A stretch of 64,000 nt of DNA, taken from Symbiodinium natans. Lineage: Eukaryota > Sar > Dinophyceae > Suessiales > Symbiodiniaceae. Below are positions 10,900 through 23,255 of this stretch, in pieces. The position numbers and the translations under genes are program-made. Within the stretch, counting starts at the first letter, position 1, and each line of letters begins with the position of its first letter. A model generated the notes under the pieces. The model ran no database searches. It worked only from the letters and a program-made list of their open reading frames with translations, and was not told where the DNA came from. Location: contig CAJNDS010002411.1 in the NCBI GenBank assembly GCA_905221605.1, forward strand, positions 62,001 to 126,000, read 5' to 3'.

Positions 10900-12380
10900 A
10901 TTGCTGCATAGTTGCTATCTCTAACCAAGCCAACGTGTAACTGTAACTGTTCCACGCACAAACATGTGAAACCACTTCTTGCAAAGAGCAAGAAGGCTAA
11001 TTGGAGTCGCAGACTCCCCAACATCTCCGCTTGAAAGCGGGCTGTCGTGGGTTGTCGGTCTCCGTGTGAATTGTACGAATTGTACAGGGCATTTACAGGG
11101 CAGCAAGGCATACCTTTTGCCACAGGGCCCGGACGGCTGTACAGTACTTGACTCACTCAGGGGTCGAAACCACTGGCAATGCAGAGAGTGTAAAAAGTCG
11201 CACCGAATTTTTGGCTGGAGCGGAGGTACAGCAAAAAGTCTGCAGGAGTGGCGAGCCCACTCTTATGCCTCAAGGCTTGTCAAGGCAAGAGGACTTGCGG
11301 TTCTTGCTGTCACGGTTTCTATATGTTTCTATGTGGCTGCTGCAGGTTGCAGGTTGCAGGGAGGCCACACAACTGGATTTTGCTGCTTCTGCGGGGCTCA
11401 CATTCTTGCTTTCACTGCGTGCTGCGTTGATTAGGATTGGCGAGTTTGGGGCTTGGGATGGTTTGGGATGTTTGGGATGGTTTGGAGTGGCGGCTTAAGC
11501 AAAACACAGTCAGCAAGAAAGAATGGCATTATTTGCGGCATCGAAACCGACCACATGCTGCCAATCTCCGTGACCATCTCGTCGACAAGATCCATGAAAA
11601 TCATCCCAGCAACCTTCGATCCAAGTCAACTGCACCACGCCAAAACTTCAGGTTGGCAGGCATAGACATTTGCCTGGTTCTTCACCTTCTGCACGTCGCC
11701 CTTGATGTCTAACCAGGAAGCCTCATCACTGCCTCAAGTGTGCCAAAAGGTTGCCTCCGCTAAGACACAGACAGCAACGGCACTCGGAACACTGCAGATC
11801 TCTTCTTCCAGAAGCGCATCGATACCTGAATCGCGCACTAATGGCATCTGCAAATCCAGTAGACCGAGAAAACTAAACACCTGCCCGGCTTGACGAAGGA
11901 AGCGATTGCATTGATGCGCTCTCGTCCGCTGTCGCCATAGTTAGGCGCATCATTGAACCTACGCCAACCTAGGTATGTATTCCTACTTCCGTGGCGTTCA
12001 CGCTTCGAGCGAACAAGAATCACATGTACGGCACTGGCGCTGTGGCGCACATCGCAGCCCTGCTGAACTTTCTGGAGCCTTCTGTAAACCATTGAAAGCT
12101 ACCTTGGATTGTTAAATCCGTTTTGCGGGCCTGGAACTGGTGCTCCATTGGTACATTGGTGCCATTTTAGATGAAGGCGGGAGAATGCCGGATATGTGTG
12201 GTCTTCCCATGTCTTCCACAGCAGCTTGGGACGTATGGCACATGAAAGCAAGCCCTCTTGGCAGACGTTTGCCAAACATGCAGCGCGAATGCATTCGGTG
12301 GTGCGAAAGCAGCAGGGACGTGCGTTTCCCGCACCTCCCTGGCGACGTGTGCCCCACCACTTGTTCCAGTATGCCCGCCA
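10900..12380. other. No supportable gene
   Basis: Short competing frames. A degenerate TTTGGGATGG minisatellite of four or five copies occupies about 11437-11487. Nothing else stands out. Confidence 0.45.
11437..11487 (+). repeat. ~10-bp GGGATGGTTT minisatellite
   Basis: Repeated GGGATGGTTTGGGATGTTT words, about five diverged copies. Confidence 0.75.
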
Positions 12381-13187
12381 CTACTCTCTCCTCAGTAGCA
12401 TGTCTACTTGTTCTTGGAGTTCATCTAGTAGTGTGATCGCCTCCCTGCACGCTCTTTCTCCCCTCTCCCTCGCCTCTTGTTCTTCTTTGGCGGGGCCCTC
12501 ATCTTGTTGGTAGCGGTGGCCATAGCTCTATCCCCGCCGGATTGCTGTTTTGAAGAGTGTGGTGATGGTGTGTAGGTCCTGGCGGGTCTCTTCCGTCGCT
12601 GCTGGCCGTTGATGTACTGTTGGCCTTGCGAGCATTCCCGCGAGGCGGGTTCCTTCTTCAAGTTCTGGTGTCTCCAGTTCTTCTCCTCTGGCCGGGAGGG
12701 GGGATTGTTGGGTCAGTTGGGTGTTGTGGTGGTGGGCTTTCAGCTTGGGAAGCGGCGTTGATGGGGAAGGTTGTTGTGTTTGGCTGTCCACGAGGATGGG
12801 CCCTTGTTCTTCTCAGTGTTGGGCCATCCAGGTTGGATGTGTTGTATCGCTGTGGTGATTTGCCCTGCTGCTTGCTGCTCTACGAAGGGCCGTGTATCTC
12901 ACAGGGGTTGTATGGCTTGTTGGAGGTGAGCTGGTGTGGTTGTTGCCGGTCCTGGGTGTGCAGCGTCTGTGGCTGCCAATCGTATGACGTCCGCTGCTTG
13001 GTAGTGGTTCTTGGATTGGGGGTCGCTCTTCCCCCACATTGTTTTGGCTGGGCGCTGCATGGGGGTCGGGTATGGGCTGGCTCCATTGTGGCGCTCTCAC
13101 GACGAGCCTGTGCCCTTCGTGCATCTTCCACGGCACCACAGCAGCTAAACGTGTCAGATCCTGGGTGCTCGCCTCTCTCTCCACGTG
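12381..13187 (-). pseudogene. Stop-interrupted coding-like frame with a C-terminal coiled coil
   Basis: One minus-strand frame from just after a TAG at 13190 down to a TAG at 12381 (about 268 codons) is broken only twice, by a TGA at 12813 and a TAG at 12528. Upstream parts are rich in Pro, Thr, Gln and His. The last part is charged and helical, with PAKEEQEARERGERACREA followed by ITLLDELQEQVDMLLRRE, which has heptad-like leucine spacing typical of a coiled coil. The pattern suits a decayed gene, possibly a gag-like or other mobile-element protein. No reverse transcriptase, zinc knuckle or integrase motif is visible to confirm that. Introns could also remove the stops. Confidence 0.28.
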
Positions 13188-13190
13188 CTA

Positions 13191-16100
13191 TTCAGGGCTT
13201 GGATGAGCAGACGACCTTCTTGTACAGTGCCTACTGCCTGCGCCGCTTCAAGGAAAATGCTGTAGAAATCTGGAGGTGGTTACGATGCAGAAGTTTAGCA
13301 GCTACCGTGTTCGAGCACTTGCATGCATCCAACACTGCCACACATCTGAATACAGGTGCTCAACCATGTACCAACTTTCGTTGACTAGCTGAATAGTTCG
13401 CTTACCTCCCAACCCCCGAGCAACCGCTCAGACAGGCTGGAGCGGCATGATGTGGCCCGGAGTAGCTGAGCAGCTGTGCAACACTTGTCCCAAAAACAAG
13501 AACACCCGGCAACACCCGGCAACACCCGGCAACACCCGGAAGCTGCCTTCATCAATGTTGGACAGGGTGACAGCTCCACCTGCACAATCTCACTGCATCT
13601 CACATACGGCTACACAACACATTGAGATGAGCACGCATGTATGCACGTGCGCCTACACTCACAAAAACACACGGAGAGTTTCGCTTCACAGCCTGACGAA
13701 GCATCAGCCTCAAGGGTTCTGCCTCAGCTCGCTCGCGCAGTCTCGCTTCAGAAACACAGAAATACACGGAATAACACAGAACACACGCTAGAACCACTAG
13801 AAAACACCACGCTCCCCTCAAGAGAGCCAGTGCGGAGCCTGCAGGAAGCTCATCTCCACCGGCCTGCGTACGTAGCTTTCGGCAGTGGGGGTCTTTGGCA
13901 AGTGCGAAAGACAGCGACGACACCATCCATCTCAAGCAACAAAACAGCGCCCGAAGCGCGCCGAGTGTTTGTCGTGCCGTCGCACCTCGTTTCGCCAGCC
14001 AAAGCGTACTGCCTCGGTCAGCTTCTCCCTCACCTGCCATGGCCACAGGTATACAGATTCCCACCAACGCACTATGTGCAGTGCCAAAACTTTCGTGATA
14101 ATGGTGGCCTTCTCCCAGGTCTGCTGCTGTGATGGAGTGGTGCCCTCCTGTCCACGTCCGGGGATGAGTTTTTGTGCGGACCCGGGAGAGTTGCAGAAAC
14201 AGGCAACAGCGAGATGGGAACAGGAACCAACTCGAAAGTCCTGCTTCGCGCGGAAACGTGAGAGGGGCGCTTCACCGAAACAGGGTCGACGCCAACCCAT
14301 TATCCGCGGACCTTGCTCCTTGCAGCTCGTCCGAGTTCAAATGCTGATTGAACTGATGACATGGTCCCTTTAAGCAGTCCTTGACCTCTTCATTCGCCGT
14401 CTCCAGAAAAGCATCTGCAAGCCTGGATGGTGCAGATAGCCGTGAGCTCCAAGATTGGAGTGGCATGGAGTATTGTAGTGTATCGTGGAACATTTGTGAG
14501 GCGAATGCAGTCGAGTGAAGCTCTCGACGTTCTGGACTTCCTGGGGATAGTTTACCAAGTGAACTCTTGCAAGCACCGAGCACCAAAGAGCTCCGCTGAG
14601 CTGTGGGCCGTCTCTTCCAAGGAGGGCTCGATGTCCTGCTTTGAAAATGTTTCATGGCTTTGACTTGCTTTGCTTTTGTGCTCTTCTAATGTCTACTGGT
14701 CTACTCTGCCACTCTGACACTCTGCTCGCCTCCTCCTCCTTCGGTCTGCTTGGAGGTCCTGCCTTGGGCCGATCTTCCCCACGGGTAGCACCTGTGACAG
14801 TGCATGTGCAGACATGTCATGTCAACAGGGTCGAACAACCTGCGTGGTCTTACTGAGACTGCAGCGATGACGCGTCTTCATGACTTCGAGCACTGCCGGT
14901 AGCCACTCCTAGCAGGAACAAGAACCATACACAAGGCCACAAGGCACAAGAGGACTGCTTCTTTTCAGGGCATCGCAGCAGTCCTCGACATCTGGGAGTG
15001 GTCCAACAATCGGCTGCGCCTGACGCATGGATTCAACGTGCTTCAACCCTTGCATGTTCCAGGAACGTCATGTGCAGTGCACCACCTCATCCTCATCGGT
15101 CACACCCAGCTGCTGGAAGACGACGTCCAGGAACGGAGCCACCTTGGAGAATCTTTGAGATAAGCTTGGAGAAAGCTCCGCGAAAGCTCCGCCACTGCAG
15201 TGCTGTGCCACTGCAGCTGCTAAGTGCACCATTACTTTGCACCTTCGGACGAGGGGCGACAGCTTCTGAGGTGTCGATTGGCTGCGGTCCTCACAGGTAA
15301 TCACAGATGTGCCCTTTTTAGCCTTTGTTGCTTCCCTCCACGGCGTCCTGCGAGTGGACTTGCTGGCGCGGATCCAGCATCGGGAACACTGATTCGAGTC
15401 TCCTGTCCCAGCTGCCGGAGAGAGAGTGAAAATGAGTGAAATGTGAAACTCAGATCGGCTGCCGCCTCTCGTGGACTGGTCTTGTGCCGACCGGGCGAGT
15501 CTTCGAATTCATCAAGCGCCTGGAATCGAGGCGTAGAGGGTGGAGACGGCGGAGATGGTGGAGACCACTGATGCTCGCATAAGCGCATCGTGAGACAGCA
15601 TGAGCCTCTCCCAGCATCATGTCAAGCAACTCCTTCAATGGACATCGCACATTCTCCCAGCCAGGAAGAACGACTACCAGTGGACAAACATGGACTCACC
15701 AGACAAGCCTTAATGGCCATTTAGGGTCAAGAATTTCCCGATGGATAAACTATAGTTGAAGTTGAAGGTTCTCTCTGATACCTGATGCCACTGATTGCTG
15801 CCATGACCATGACAGCTCCGAATTTTCCAAAAAACCTAATTCAAATGGACACCCATTCCGAAATTGTGCTTGCCACCTTCCTACTACCGTAGTCTTTCGG
15901 CTCGGGCTCACGTCCGAGTGGTACGCCCAGCCAATAAGCATCAAGATTTCAGGACTACCCGGACCAACCCAGACGACCTTGTCGGTGGGTGTGCGTACAA
16001 GGGAGGGGGGCTCTAGTCTTTGACCGTCGTGCATAGTACATTGGCAATTTGGACACCCTTCTAGTGCTCACCTGACGGCCCTGCTGTCGGCTGCCGCCTT

Positions 16101-17680
16101 TTTTTGGCTTGCTAGTGGTCACAACGTCGTGTGGGTGGACCAGGCCGGCCAGGTCCCGCCAGGACTGACATAGACTGAGGCCTGATCCTAGAAACTCATG
16201 GTGGATAATTATGGTTTCCACGCGATTGCTCAAAATTCGGAAATGGCCAACTGTCGCGGAAAAAGTGCTTTCCTTTCGCGCCCTCTTTCTCGAGACTCTG
16301 GCGGACGCTAGGTCACCTACAGTACAGACCTTTAGAGCAACCCTCGAAGGCAACTGCGACAGCAAAATGGCTGTCGGCCGGTACCACGACCATGCAAACG
16401 GTTGCAGTACTACCGAGCAGTGTCGCACGTTAGCTAGAGTCTGCTAGACACACCTTGGGTTGATGCATCTGGCCTGACTGATCAGCTCCGCCGTCTCTTG
16501 CCGCCCTGTGCGCATGAAATCATCTAGAACACGCTGCAAAACAGGGGTGACTGGATGGCGCGCCTTTCGGGCTTGACTGAGATTTCTGCCTTCAGCCATT
16601 GGCATTGCATGGTATTCGCCGAATTGCACAGGCACTGGACATGTGGCAGCGAAGGTCTGAGGCAGGAGCGGTGCTGCAGAGTCGTTGGCACTTTCTGTAC
16701 TTGTGCTACCTGGATGCACAACCGGGGTGTAATCATGAAAAACCTGCACGCAGAGGTGTATGTAACATTAATACTGAGAGCTGTACAAGAGACAAGGAGT
16801 CCGTGATTTAACCTTGAGGCCTCTGCGCAAGTCAGGAGGTGGCGAGGGCGGGCGCGGTGGCCTTGTCTGAGCATTCAGCACTCTCTCAGAATCCTTCGAG
16901 CGAGGCTGAGATCTTCGCCCAGCATCCTTGGAAGCTTTCTCGCCTGACCAACCATGAGCCGATCCTAGCCTATCCTAGCCTTGTCGGGCAATCGGGCAGT
17001 AATCGACAAACGTGATGAGGCTGAAGTTGTTTGATTGCCGTTGGGGCCGGGTTGGAAATAAATACACTGGGTAAGTAAGCAAACCATTTCGCAACAGTTT
17101 TCGCCAAAAAATGGTCTCGTCATCCGAGGTTGAGTGGTCAGGTTCGGAGTCAAGCCTCGCCTGGAACAAGAGACCGAAGAGGCACTGAAGAAGCTAGAAG
17201 AGGGGAAATGACCCCCCCCCCCCCCACCCCGCAGCATTTACTACCATCCGTCAAAACTTGTGTTTGGACACAGCGCCAGAACAAACTTGGGACGGGTATC
17301 ATCGTAACGGTAACCCTGACATTACTGCATCTGGTTGGGTCAGCTGGACTGACTGTCCTCAAATTGACCGAGTCCAGGCGGTCATGCGAGACTCCACGAG
17401 ATGACGGGAGCAGGGAAGCGACGGCTTCTGGAGGCTTCAGGACACCAAACCAACATTCGCCCTCAAACACAGTGCAAGCTGCGTCATGGGGATAGACACT
17501 GGTCAATCTGCGACATACGGCACATCACGTCGTCCCGGACATTTTTTCCCATATCATGTCTAATTGTGGCTGCGGGTTCGGGCTCAGGTTCACCACAAGA
17601 AATCCACAAAACACCACAGAGGCGGGGAGGCTCCAAATCCCCAAACCCAACCCCACCTCCACTCCACAGGAGTGCGAAAG
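13191..17680. other. No supportable gene
   Basis: Many open frames of 60-160 codons in competing registers. A minus-strand segment near 14340-14480 encodes SRLADAFLETANEEVKD and is the most protein-like, but it has no clear splice boundaries. A C run lies at 17212-17226. The rest looks like intergenic or intronic sequence. Confidence 0.4.
13501..13539 (+). repeat. 10-bp tandem repeat AACACCCGGC
   Basis: Three perfect copies of AACACCCGGC and a fourth ending in A instead of C. Confidence 0.9.
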
Positions 17681-17689
17681 CTGGGACTC

Positions 17690-18085
17690 CAAACCCCAAA
17701 CCCTAAACCCAAACCTCACCACCCCACCACTGGGGTATCCGGGAAAAGGAAGGGGAGGGGAGGGAAAGGGAAGGGAAAGCGGGGAGGGGGGGGGGGGAGG
17801 GCGGTGGAGACCATGAGGGGTGGGTGGGGGGGGTACCAACTCGAGACCATATAGTTGAATTTGCTTGCCATCTGGCTGGCTGCCGCGTAGGCTTCGGTTG
17901 CCTGTCACTATTCCTTTGGGGATTTAGGGCGTGCCACAGCGTGCCATGGCGGCGCGGCCAAAACTACTGAGTAGGAAGCCATTCCACCCTCTCCAGGTTT
18001 CGGTTGAGGTTTACGGTTTCGCGCTTCGATCTGGGGCGTTTGGGTTTAATTCATTTTCTGGCTGGGGCTTGGGGTTGAGGGCTGC
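17690..18085. repeat. Degenerate telomere-like and G-rich tracts
   Basis: CCCCAAACCCTAAACCCAAA at about 17690-17712 is a short CCCTAAA-type tract. It is followed by a G/A-rich block with long G runs (17745-17835). GATTTAGGGCG and GGTTTCGG, GGTTTACGG, GGGTTTAATT and GGGGTTGAGG words follow at 17920-18085. The pattern resembles decayed interstitial telomere sequence in both orientations. Confidence 0.5.
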
Positions 18086-20235
18086 CGTTTGGCGACCCCT
18101 GCTCGCAACACGAACTTCACACAAAAGCTTTCCTCCTGCTGCCAGGCGGATTTCTTCAGCTTTTGACGGCATCTTTTTTGGTGACACGCCTGAAAACGGC
18201 GATGGAGATTTCGCGGGCAAGAGGCACGGGTGCAGAGGTGCTAGGACTTCACCAAATGCTCAAACTTGCCACTCACACAGATCTTACTAAACTTACGGTG
18301 CTGAACGTGGTCCATTTAATGCATCAATGCTGCCCGATTCTGTTTCGCTTTTCTGCGAAGGCGGCCTGCGCACACATGCCGAAGCTTGACTGTTGCAGAC
18401 AGTGACGTCAGTGACGTAGAAAGAGCCTAAATGTGGCCAAGTGCGGCCAATTGTGCTGCCGTCTTCAGAACATGTCGGAACAACTCTGCCTTCTTGGAGA
18501 TGGTTGAACGACGCTCTCGCTTTCCGCGCTGGATCCATCCGGAGCTGAATCCTGTCTTAGGCCAGTCACAGATCGGAACACATACATTGAATACATCTTT
18601 GAAGCGTATTGATGCACGACTGTTTGTCTCCTCGCTGAAGATATCAATGAATGACGGAGCTATTGGCGTTGGGTGCCGTAAAGCTGGCTCGGACACGGCC
18701 GAAGACCTTGCAAACATTCCAGATCTGCACTTCTTCTTCTGGTTCTTCTGCAACAACAGCGTCGTTCTGCGCAAGCTCCCCGAAATTGACAAGCTGTCCC
18801 AGGCCCCGGCTTGTTCATGCATGTACTGATCTAGATTCTGTCATCGTTGGACACATCTGTGGGATTGCTGCACCGTAGCAACATCTACGAATCTACGCCC
18901 GAAGGCGACAATGACAACGAAAAGCTAGCTACAGTTGCAGAGGGCACCATTGCGGTGAAGATGCTGGATGGTGTCATTGAGCAGCTCATCCATGATGACT
19001 GAAACCATGTCGTCGGTGACCTTTTCCTGTGCCTCAACAGCTGCGAAGGTACCAGGCAAGGTACCAGGGTTCTGAACAAGACGTCTAGAAGAACAGGGGG
19101 CGGTGCAGCTGCATCATCAACTGGAAGGCCTTGCTTCGCTTTTGCCTACACATGCCTCTTTGAGTCGGTTCACTGCACTTCGTTCCCATGCGATCCCATG
19201 CGTTCCCGTCTGACCTCCAGCGACTCCAGCTGTGACAGGTCCACCTTCCGCATCGTCCTTCAGATGCTCTAGTCTAAGCAAGTCTAAGCTATTTGGTGAA
19301 TCTCGGTGACTGTCTGAAACTTGTAGTCCTGTTTGGTCACGCTGGATGGCTCAGGCACATCGACCTGTGTCCACGCTGCCGACACAGCGAAGCGCAAGGA
19401 TGTGCAAAAAGAGGGCCATATGGAGAGCCCCAAAGGAAAGTGCGGCCTGCTCCTCGGGAGACTCAGCAGGGATTAGCGCCTTCACGGAATGATCTGGCTA
19501 CGCGATGCTAGCACACAGCATCAGGGCAAAGGAGGGCCTGCGCTTCGCAAACCCACTCATCCACCTGAAAGCCCTCCATGCCCGTCACCTGAAACAAACT
19601 TGTACAGCTGAATACACTGAATACAGCTGAGTATTGCTCAAGTGGCTTCCGTTCTCACATGAGGCCTCGATCTCCTCAATTTGACATGCGCTTGAGGTCG
19701 AGTCGCTCGAAGCAGAGTCGTCCTCGCACATTGCACATTCACTGCGCATGTTCCTTCCCCTTCCAAAACCGAAGAACTCTCCCAGCCTCTGACATGCGGG
19801 TGTCATTGATAGTCGGGGAACTAGGTATAACTAGGCCTCAAGGCTTCAAAAGATCGAGATGATGCTGTTCATGCCGACGAGAAAAATGTAAGCGCTCGAA
19901 GTCCTCGAACTCGAAAACTTGGCTGTTAATGGGAGTTGAGGGTTCATTAGTTAGTGAAAAGATTTTTGAATATTTCAATGTTGAACATCCGCTGTTTAAC
20001 TCCTTTTCGGAACTAAGAAAGACATGCAGGAAATTTTTGTAAGTCCAGAACTCCAGGACATGAGATGGTGTTTCAGTTGTTGCTGGAACTCCGACCCGTA
20101 ACTCCAGGAGAAACCTTTGCACAAAAAGATCAGGAACCTTTCAAGGAAAACCCTGATAGAAGCACGCGTAACAACCCCCAATGCTCACTTTGTCAACCCT
20201 TAGTGACTTGGTGTTTAAAATCATTGGCATATACA
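18086..20235. other. No supportable gene
   Basis: A plus-strand open frame at 18431-18829 encodes a plausible stretch (AEDLANIPDLHFFFWFF and KLPEIDKLSQ), but splice boundaries are not convincing. The A/T-richer segment at 19860-20220 has an open minus frame without motifs. Confidence 0.4.
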
Positions 20236-20239
20236 TAAC

Positions 20240-20326
20240 ATACTTGCTTTACATACATACACAAATACAGTGACATACACACTACTTACATACATACCTA
20301 CGTACATACATACGTACGTACATATG
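20240..20326 (+). repeat. CATA/CGTA microsatellite
   Basis: Tandem ACATACATAC and ACGTACATAC words, imperfect, about 85 bases. Confidence 0.85.
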
Positions 20327-20514
20327 GCCTAGGAAAACCCAAAAACACAAAGCTTGTTCACAAGAACGCCTGGCAAGGTTGGAGTTTCGGATATGTCTGG
20401 CAAAGTTTCCTTTGAAAGCCTTGGAAACAGCCATAGAATAGATGGCACACGATTCTTCGGAAACACACTATAGAAGTTCATGCAATTCATGCGGAAGTGC
20501 TCTGTGCTCCCGAG

Positions 20515-20610
20515 CCTCCTCTTCAACAGCTTCTGAGACCTCCTCTTCAGCAGCTTCCGAGACCTCCTCTTCAGCAGCTTCTGAGGCCTCCTCTTCAGCA
20601 GCTTCCGAAG
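20515..20610 (-). repeat. 24-bp tandem repeat encoding an acidic octapeptide
   Basis: Four copies of CCTCCTCTTCAGCAGCTTCYGAGA. The length is a multiple of three, and the minus strand reads SEAAEEEV/A repeats within an open frame at 20468-20725 that also contains LHCFSCQSVRRQMLECAGSE. The frame is kept across all copies and changes are mostly third-position, so it may be part of a real acidic protein segment. No family is recognised. Confidence 0.6.
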
Positions 20611-20826
20611 TTTCTTCGGAACCTGCGCATTCCAACATCTGTCGTCTCACCGACTGGCAGCTGAAACAGTGCAATGTCCGCTGAAGTCCTGTACCATCTG
20701 CCAACTCATCCTCAAGGCCTGCCAAGTGCCAAGTACTTAACCGACGCCCGAGACTAGGTAATTGGACGACTGATTCGATGCGCGTCTCATATCAAGACCG
20801 CACTTCATGAAGCGTGTTACGTTTAC

Positions 20827-21123
20827 CAGATTGCTGCTCAATTGATGCGAGCCAGAGCCTCCGTCACTTGCTGAGGAGCCATCCAGGACGATTTCAGAAT
20901 GTTCTGGATCACGAGACAGCCTGAAGCTTGTTTGCTTCATTCTGGGGAAACGTGCACTCCACAAACGCAAGCCCTTTGCATTGGTGAATGGCTGGATTAG
21001 CAACAGCTCAGTTGCAAACTCCCCTCCTCGAGACTGTGTCCTGACATTGTGGGTGGCGTGGGCACTGTGTTGAACCTTAGCCTCAGAGTCGGCACTTCTT
21101 CGAATGTGCCTGCCATCCGGCAA
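20827..21123 (-). CDS. Candidate exon, unknown protein
   Basis: A minus-strand open frame ending at a clear AATCTG/GTAAAC donor (exon end 20827). It encodes ELLLIQPFTNAKGLRLW, then SARFPRMKQTSFRLSRDPEHSEIV and a Gly/Ser-rich tail. The composition is protein-like, but no domain is recognised. The 5' boundary is uncertain: another frame over 20997-21230 is also open and encodes AGTFEEVPTLRLRFNTV, which conflicts with this one over its first part. It may belong with the other minus-strand exon candidates up to 24168. Confidence 0.36.
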
Positions 21124-21439
21124 GAGGCCCTCGGGCAGGAGCTCAAGCTCTTGATTCTCGATGACGTCTGGGATCTCGTGGCCAGGTCCTGATGCCCATG
21201 CCTAGATATTTCAATCGGCCTCACCGTCATTCGAAGAAAGCTTCATGGAACATCTGGAACCACCCGACCTGCATCCTGTTGGGGGCTGCTGTGACCGACC
21301 TGCAGGGGTCAAGTCTGGCTGCTCTGCGACAGCTCTGCCAAGAGAGCTCAGACAATTCAAAACCCTGCTCGCCGAATCATGGACCTCAGGATGTGATGTC
21401 TGCGAAGTCTGAGAGTCTGCGTTGGCAGAGTCACCAGCT

Positions 21440-21842
21440 TCGCTCCCCTCCGGCGGCAAGTGCTATTTTCAAGAAGGCTTCCCTACTCATGGATGCGGAG
21501 TCAAACCCAGAGGACGGCAGGTGGCATACGTTCTGTCTATGTGCAGCAGCACATAGGACCCCGCCCAAGAGGAGTTTCGGACAGAATGCCTCCTGCACAT
21601 CGGAGTCGTGATGTACAGGTGGCTGGGACGGCTCCTGGAACTTGGTCAGCATGGGACAGGAAGGAAGCTTTCGGTTCCGAAAAGTCCTGCGTCTGCCACA
21701 GCTCGAACAACTCGGGTGTCACCTGCAGGTCCATGCAAACTGCTTCTGCAAGGCTATGCAAGGCTGCACTTGGGTCAGATTGTGTCAGCCTGCTCATACG
21801 CCGGCGGAGTTGTTTGGCCCAAAGGCTGCCAGGATTCGCCTC
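21440..21842 (-). CDS. Candidate exon pair, unknown protein
   Basis: After a CACCGAG/GAGG acceptor-like site (exon start 21842), the minus strand encodes EEANPGSLWAKQLRRRMS, then LAEAVCMDLQVTPELFELW, a convincing soluble-protein stretch. From a GATGTGCAG/GAGG site near 21600, a second register encodes EAFCPKLLLGGVLCAAAHRQ and ends at a GAAGCTG/GTGACT donor-like site near 21440. The two registers overlap, so either one is the true frame throughout or a small intron separates them. The family is unknown. Confidence 0.36.
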
Positions 21843-22161
21843 CTCGGTGGAAACATGTGAGACATGACCGGCATGAGCTGTACAAACGGCTTTTGGCAGT
21901 GCAGTGAAGCGATGTGAAGCGGGTAAGCTCTCGCGGCCTCGGCTGGGCGGTCGACCTCTGTCAGACCTTGTCTCGGCATGGTTCAACATAATTCAACATA
22001 CCCCTACTGCCGACCCATGCAGATCCCTAAGCCCGCAATGATGCACAGTGCACGGCAATGTTCAGACTATCTTGGACTCAGATCCAAGCTCAGCAGATCC
22101 ATCGCCGCTAATCAAGCGAACATCACCCCATGGCACCTCGAGCCTGTAAGCAGAAGCAGAG

Positions 22162-22605
22162 ATGCTGAGCTGTGTTTTTTCTGTCGGAATCTTAAGATCT
22201 GAAGTTGCCTGGATCTTCCATCCAGATTTGAAGAGGGTACCGACCAGGACAAAACGGTCCTGTGAGGCAGTGCACTCGACACTCATCACACTGTATCACA
22301 CTCACGCGTTGCGACTAAAAGATGCCATAAGGCTGGATCCGAGATGGAACTGGGACTTCTTGGCGCAGCCACCTCCTCTCGGCAAGGACCTGCTCATTTG
22401 TGCGGGTCTGTGGAAAAAGGGACGGAGGGCATCCTTGATGATCGTTACCGACTCTTTGAAGGGGCCGGTGAACCCGCAGCCCTTCCTCAACACCCTCTTG
22501 CCTATGTTCTGCAAGCCCCTAGCCGGCCAACAGGGGAATCCGAGCTACGAAGCTGAATCTTCCGACATGGCCATCGGGCAAGAGCCGTTTGCACGAAAAT
22601 TCTAA
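22162..22605 (+). CDS. Open frame of 147 codons, possible exon
   Basis: This is the longest protein-like plus-strand frame in the region. It encodes LRLKDAIRLDPRWNWDFLAQ, then GKDLLICAGLWKKGRRASLM and VNPQPFLNTLLPMFCKPL, and ends in TAA. Its content of Trp, Asp and hydrophobic clusters argues for coding. It lies opposite to the surrounding minus-strand exon candidates, and the minus strand is also open over part of it, so one of these calls must be wrong or this is a separate gene. No domain is recognised. Confidence 0.3.
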   Translation: MLSCVFSVGILRSEVAWIFHPDLKRVPTRTKRSCEAVHSTLITLYHTHALRLKDAIRLDPRWNWDFLAQPPPLGKDLLICAGLWKKGRRASLMIVTDSLKGPVNPQPFLNTLLPMFCKPLAGQQGNPSYEAESSDMAIGQEPFARKF

Positions 22606-22897
22606 CTCGGAGAAACTGCACTCCGGAACCTCGATTTAGTCTACAGCCTTGCAAAGTGTCCTTCGCCTAGAGAGCTTAATAGGCCTACAACTGAACTTCT
22701 TGAGCAAAGGTTTGGTCGTGGCTTTGGCTTTGGTTCGGTCAATATATACTATCAGCAAGGGATGGCATTGTGGGATGCACCGCTCTCCTCTAGCGGGAAG
22801 TTTGCCTTACAGCCGTGGCTTATGTCTAATGAGGCTCCCATAACATGTATCGACTCTTCAAGTTGATTTCCGATATGCCATGAACTTCCCGCCTCAC

Positions 22898-22940
22898 CGA
22901 TACGCTGGCGGTCTGCGTCAGTTAAATAAGAGGTGCCCTC
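22898..22940 (-). CDS. Short candidate exon behind a strong acceptor
   Basis: A 43-base segment that follows the clearest acceptor in the window, a 20-base polypyrimidine tract ending TTTTGCAG/GAGG on the minus strand. It ends at a TATCG/GTGAGG donor. It encodes EGTSYLTDADRQRI. The exon candidate at 22985-23255 lies directly upstream. The protein is unknown. Confidence 0.42.
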
Positions 22941-22984
22941 CTGCAAAAAAAAAGAAAAAAAAACAATTGGGGATCCATGCACAG

Positions 22985-23255
22985 GTGCGGCACGGTGGCT
23001 GAATCGTCCTGGTAAGAAGGGGAATCCTCTTCATCCTGTGACAAGACGCTGTCGAGCTCCTGTGATGGTTGCGATTGAGCCACTGTTGCAACCAGGTGCC
23101 AGTCCACCTCGTCCTGGCCATTGTCGTGTTCACCCTCCTCAACAAGTTCACTGAATTTCACTGCAGTGCCAACTTCAGAGAAAGCATTGGCTTCAGTATC
23201 CGGGCCCTGCACGCTCTCAGCATGAGAGGGGTCTGTGTGCAGATTCCACTGGTCG
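22985..23255 (-). CDS. Candidate acidic exon
   Basis: Starts after a CTCGACCAG/TGGAAT acceptor-like site and encodes a strongly acidic segment: WNLHTDPSHAESVQGPDTEA, then VKFSELVEEGEHDNGQDEVD and LDSVLSQDEEDSPSYQDD. The frame runs on upstream to 23299. The 3' boundary is one of several GTG sites near 22985-23000, which would give an intron of only about 45-60 bases before the acceptor at 22941. It is probably a disordered region of a larger protein of unknown function. Confidence 0.42.
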
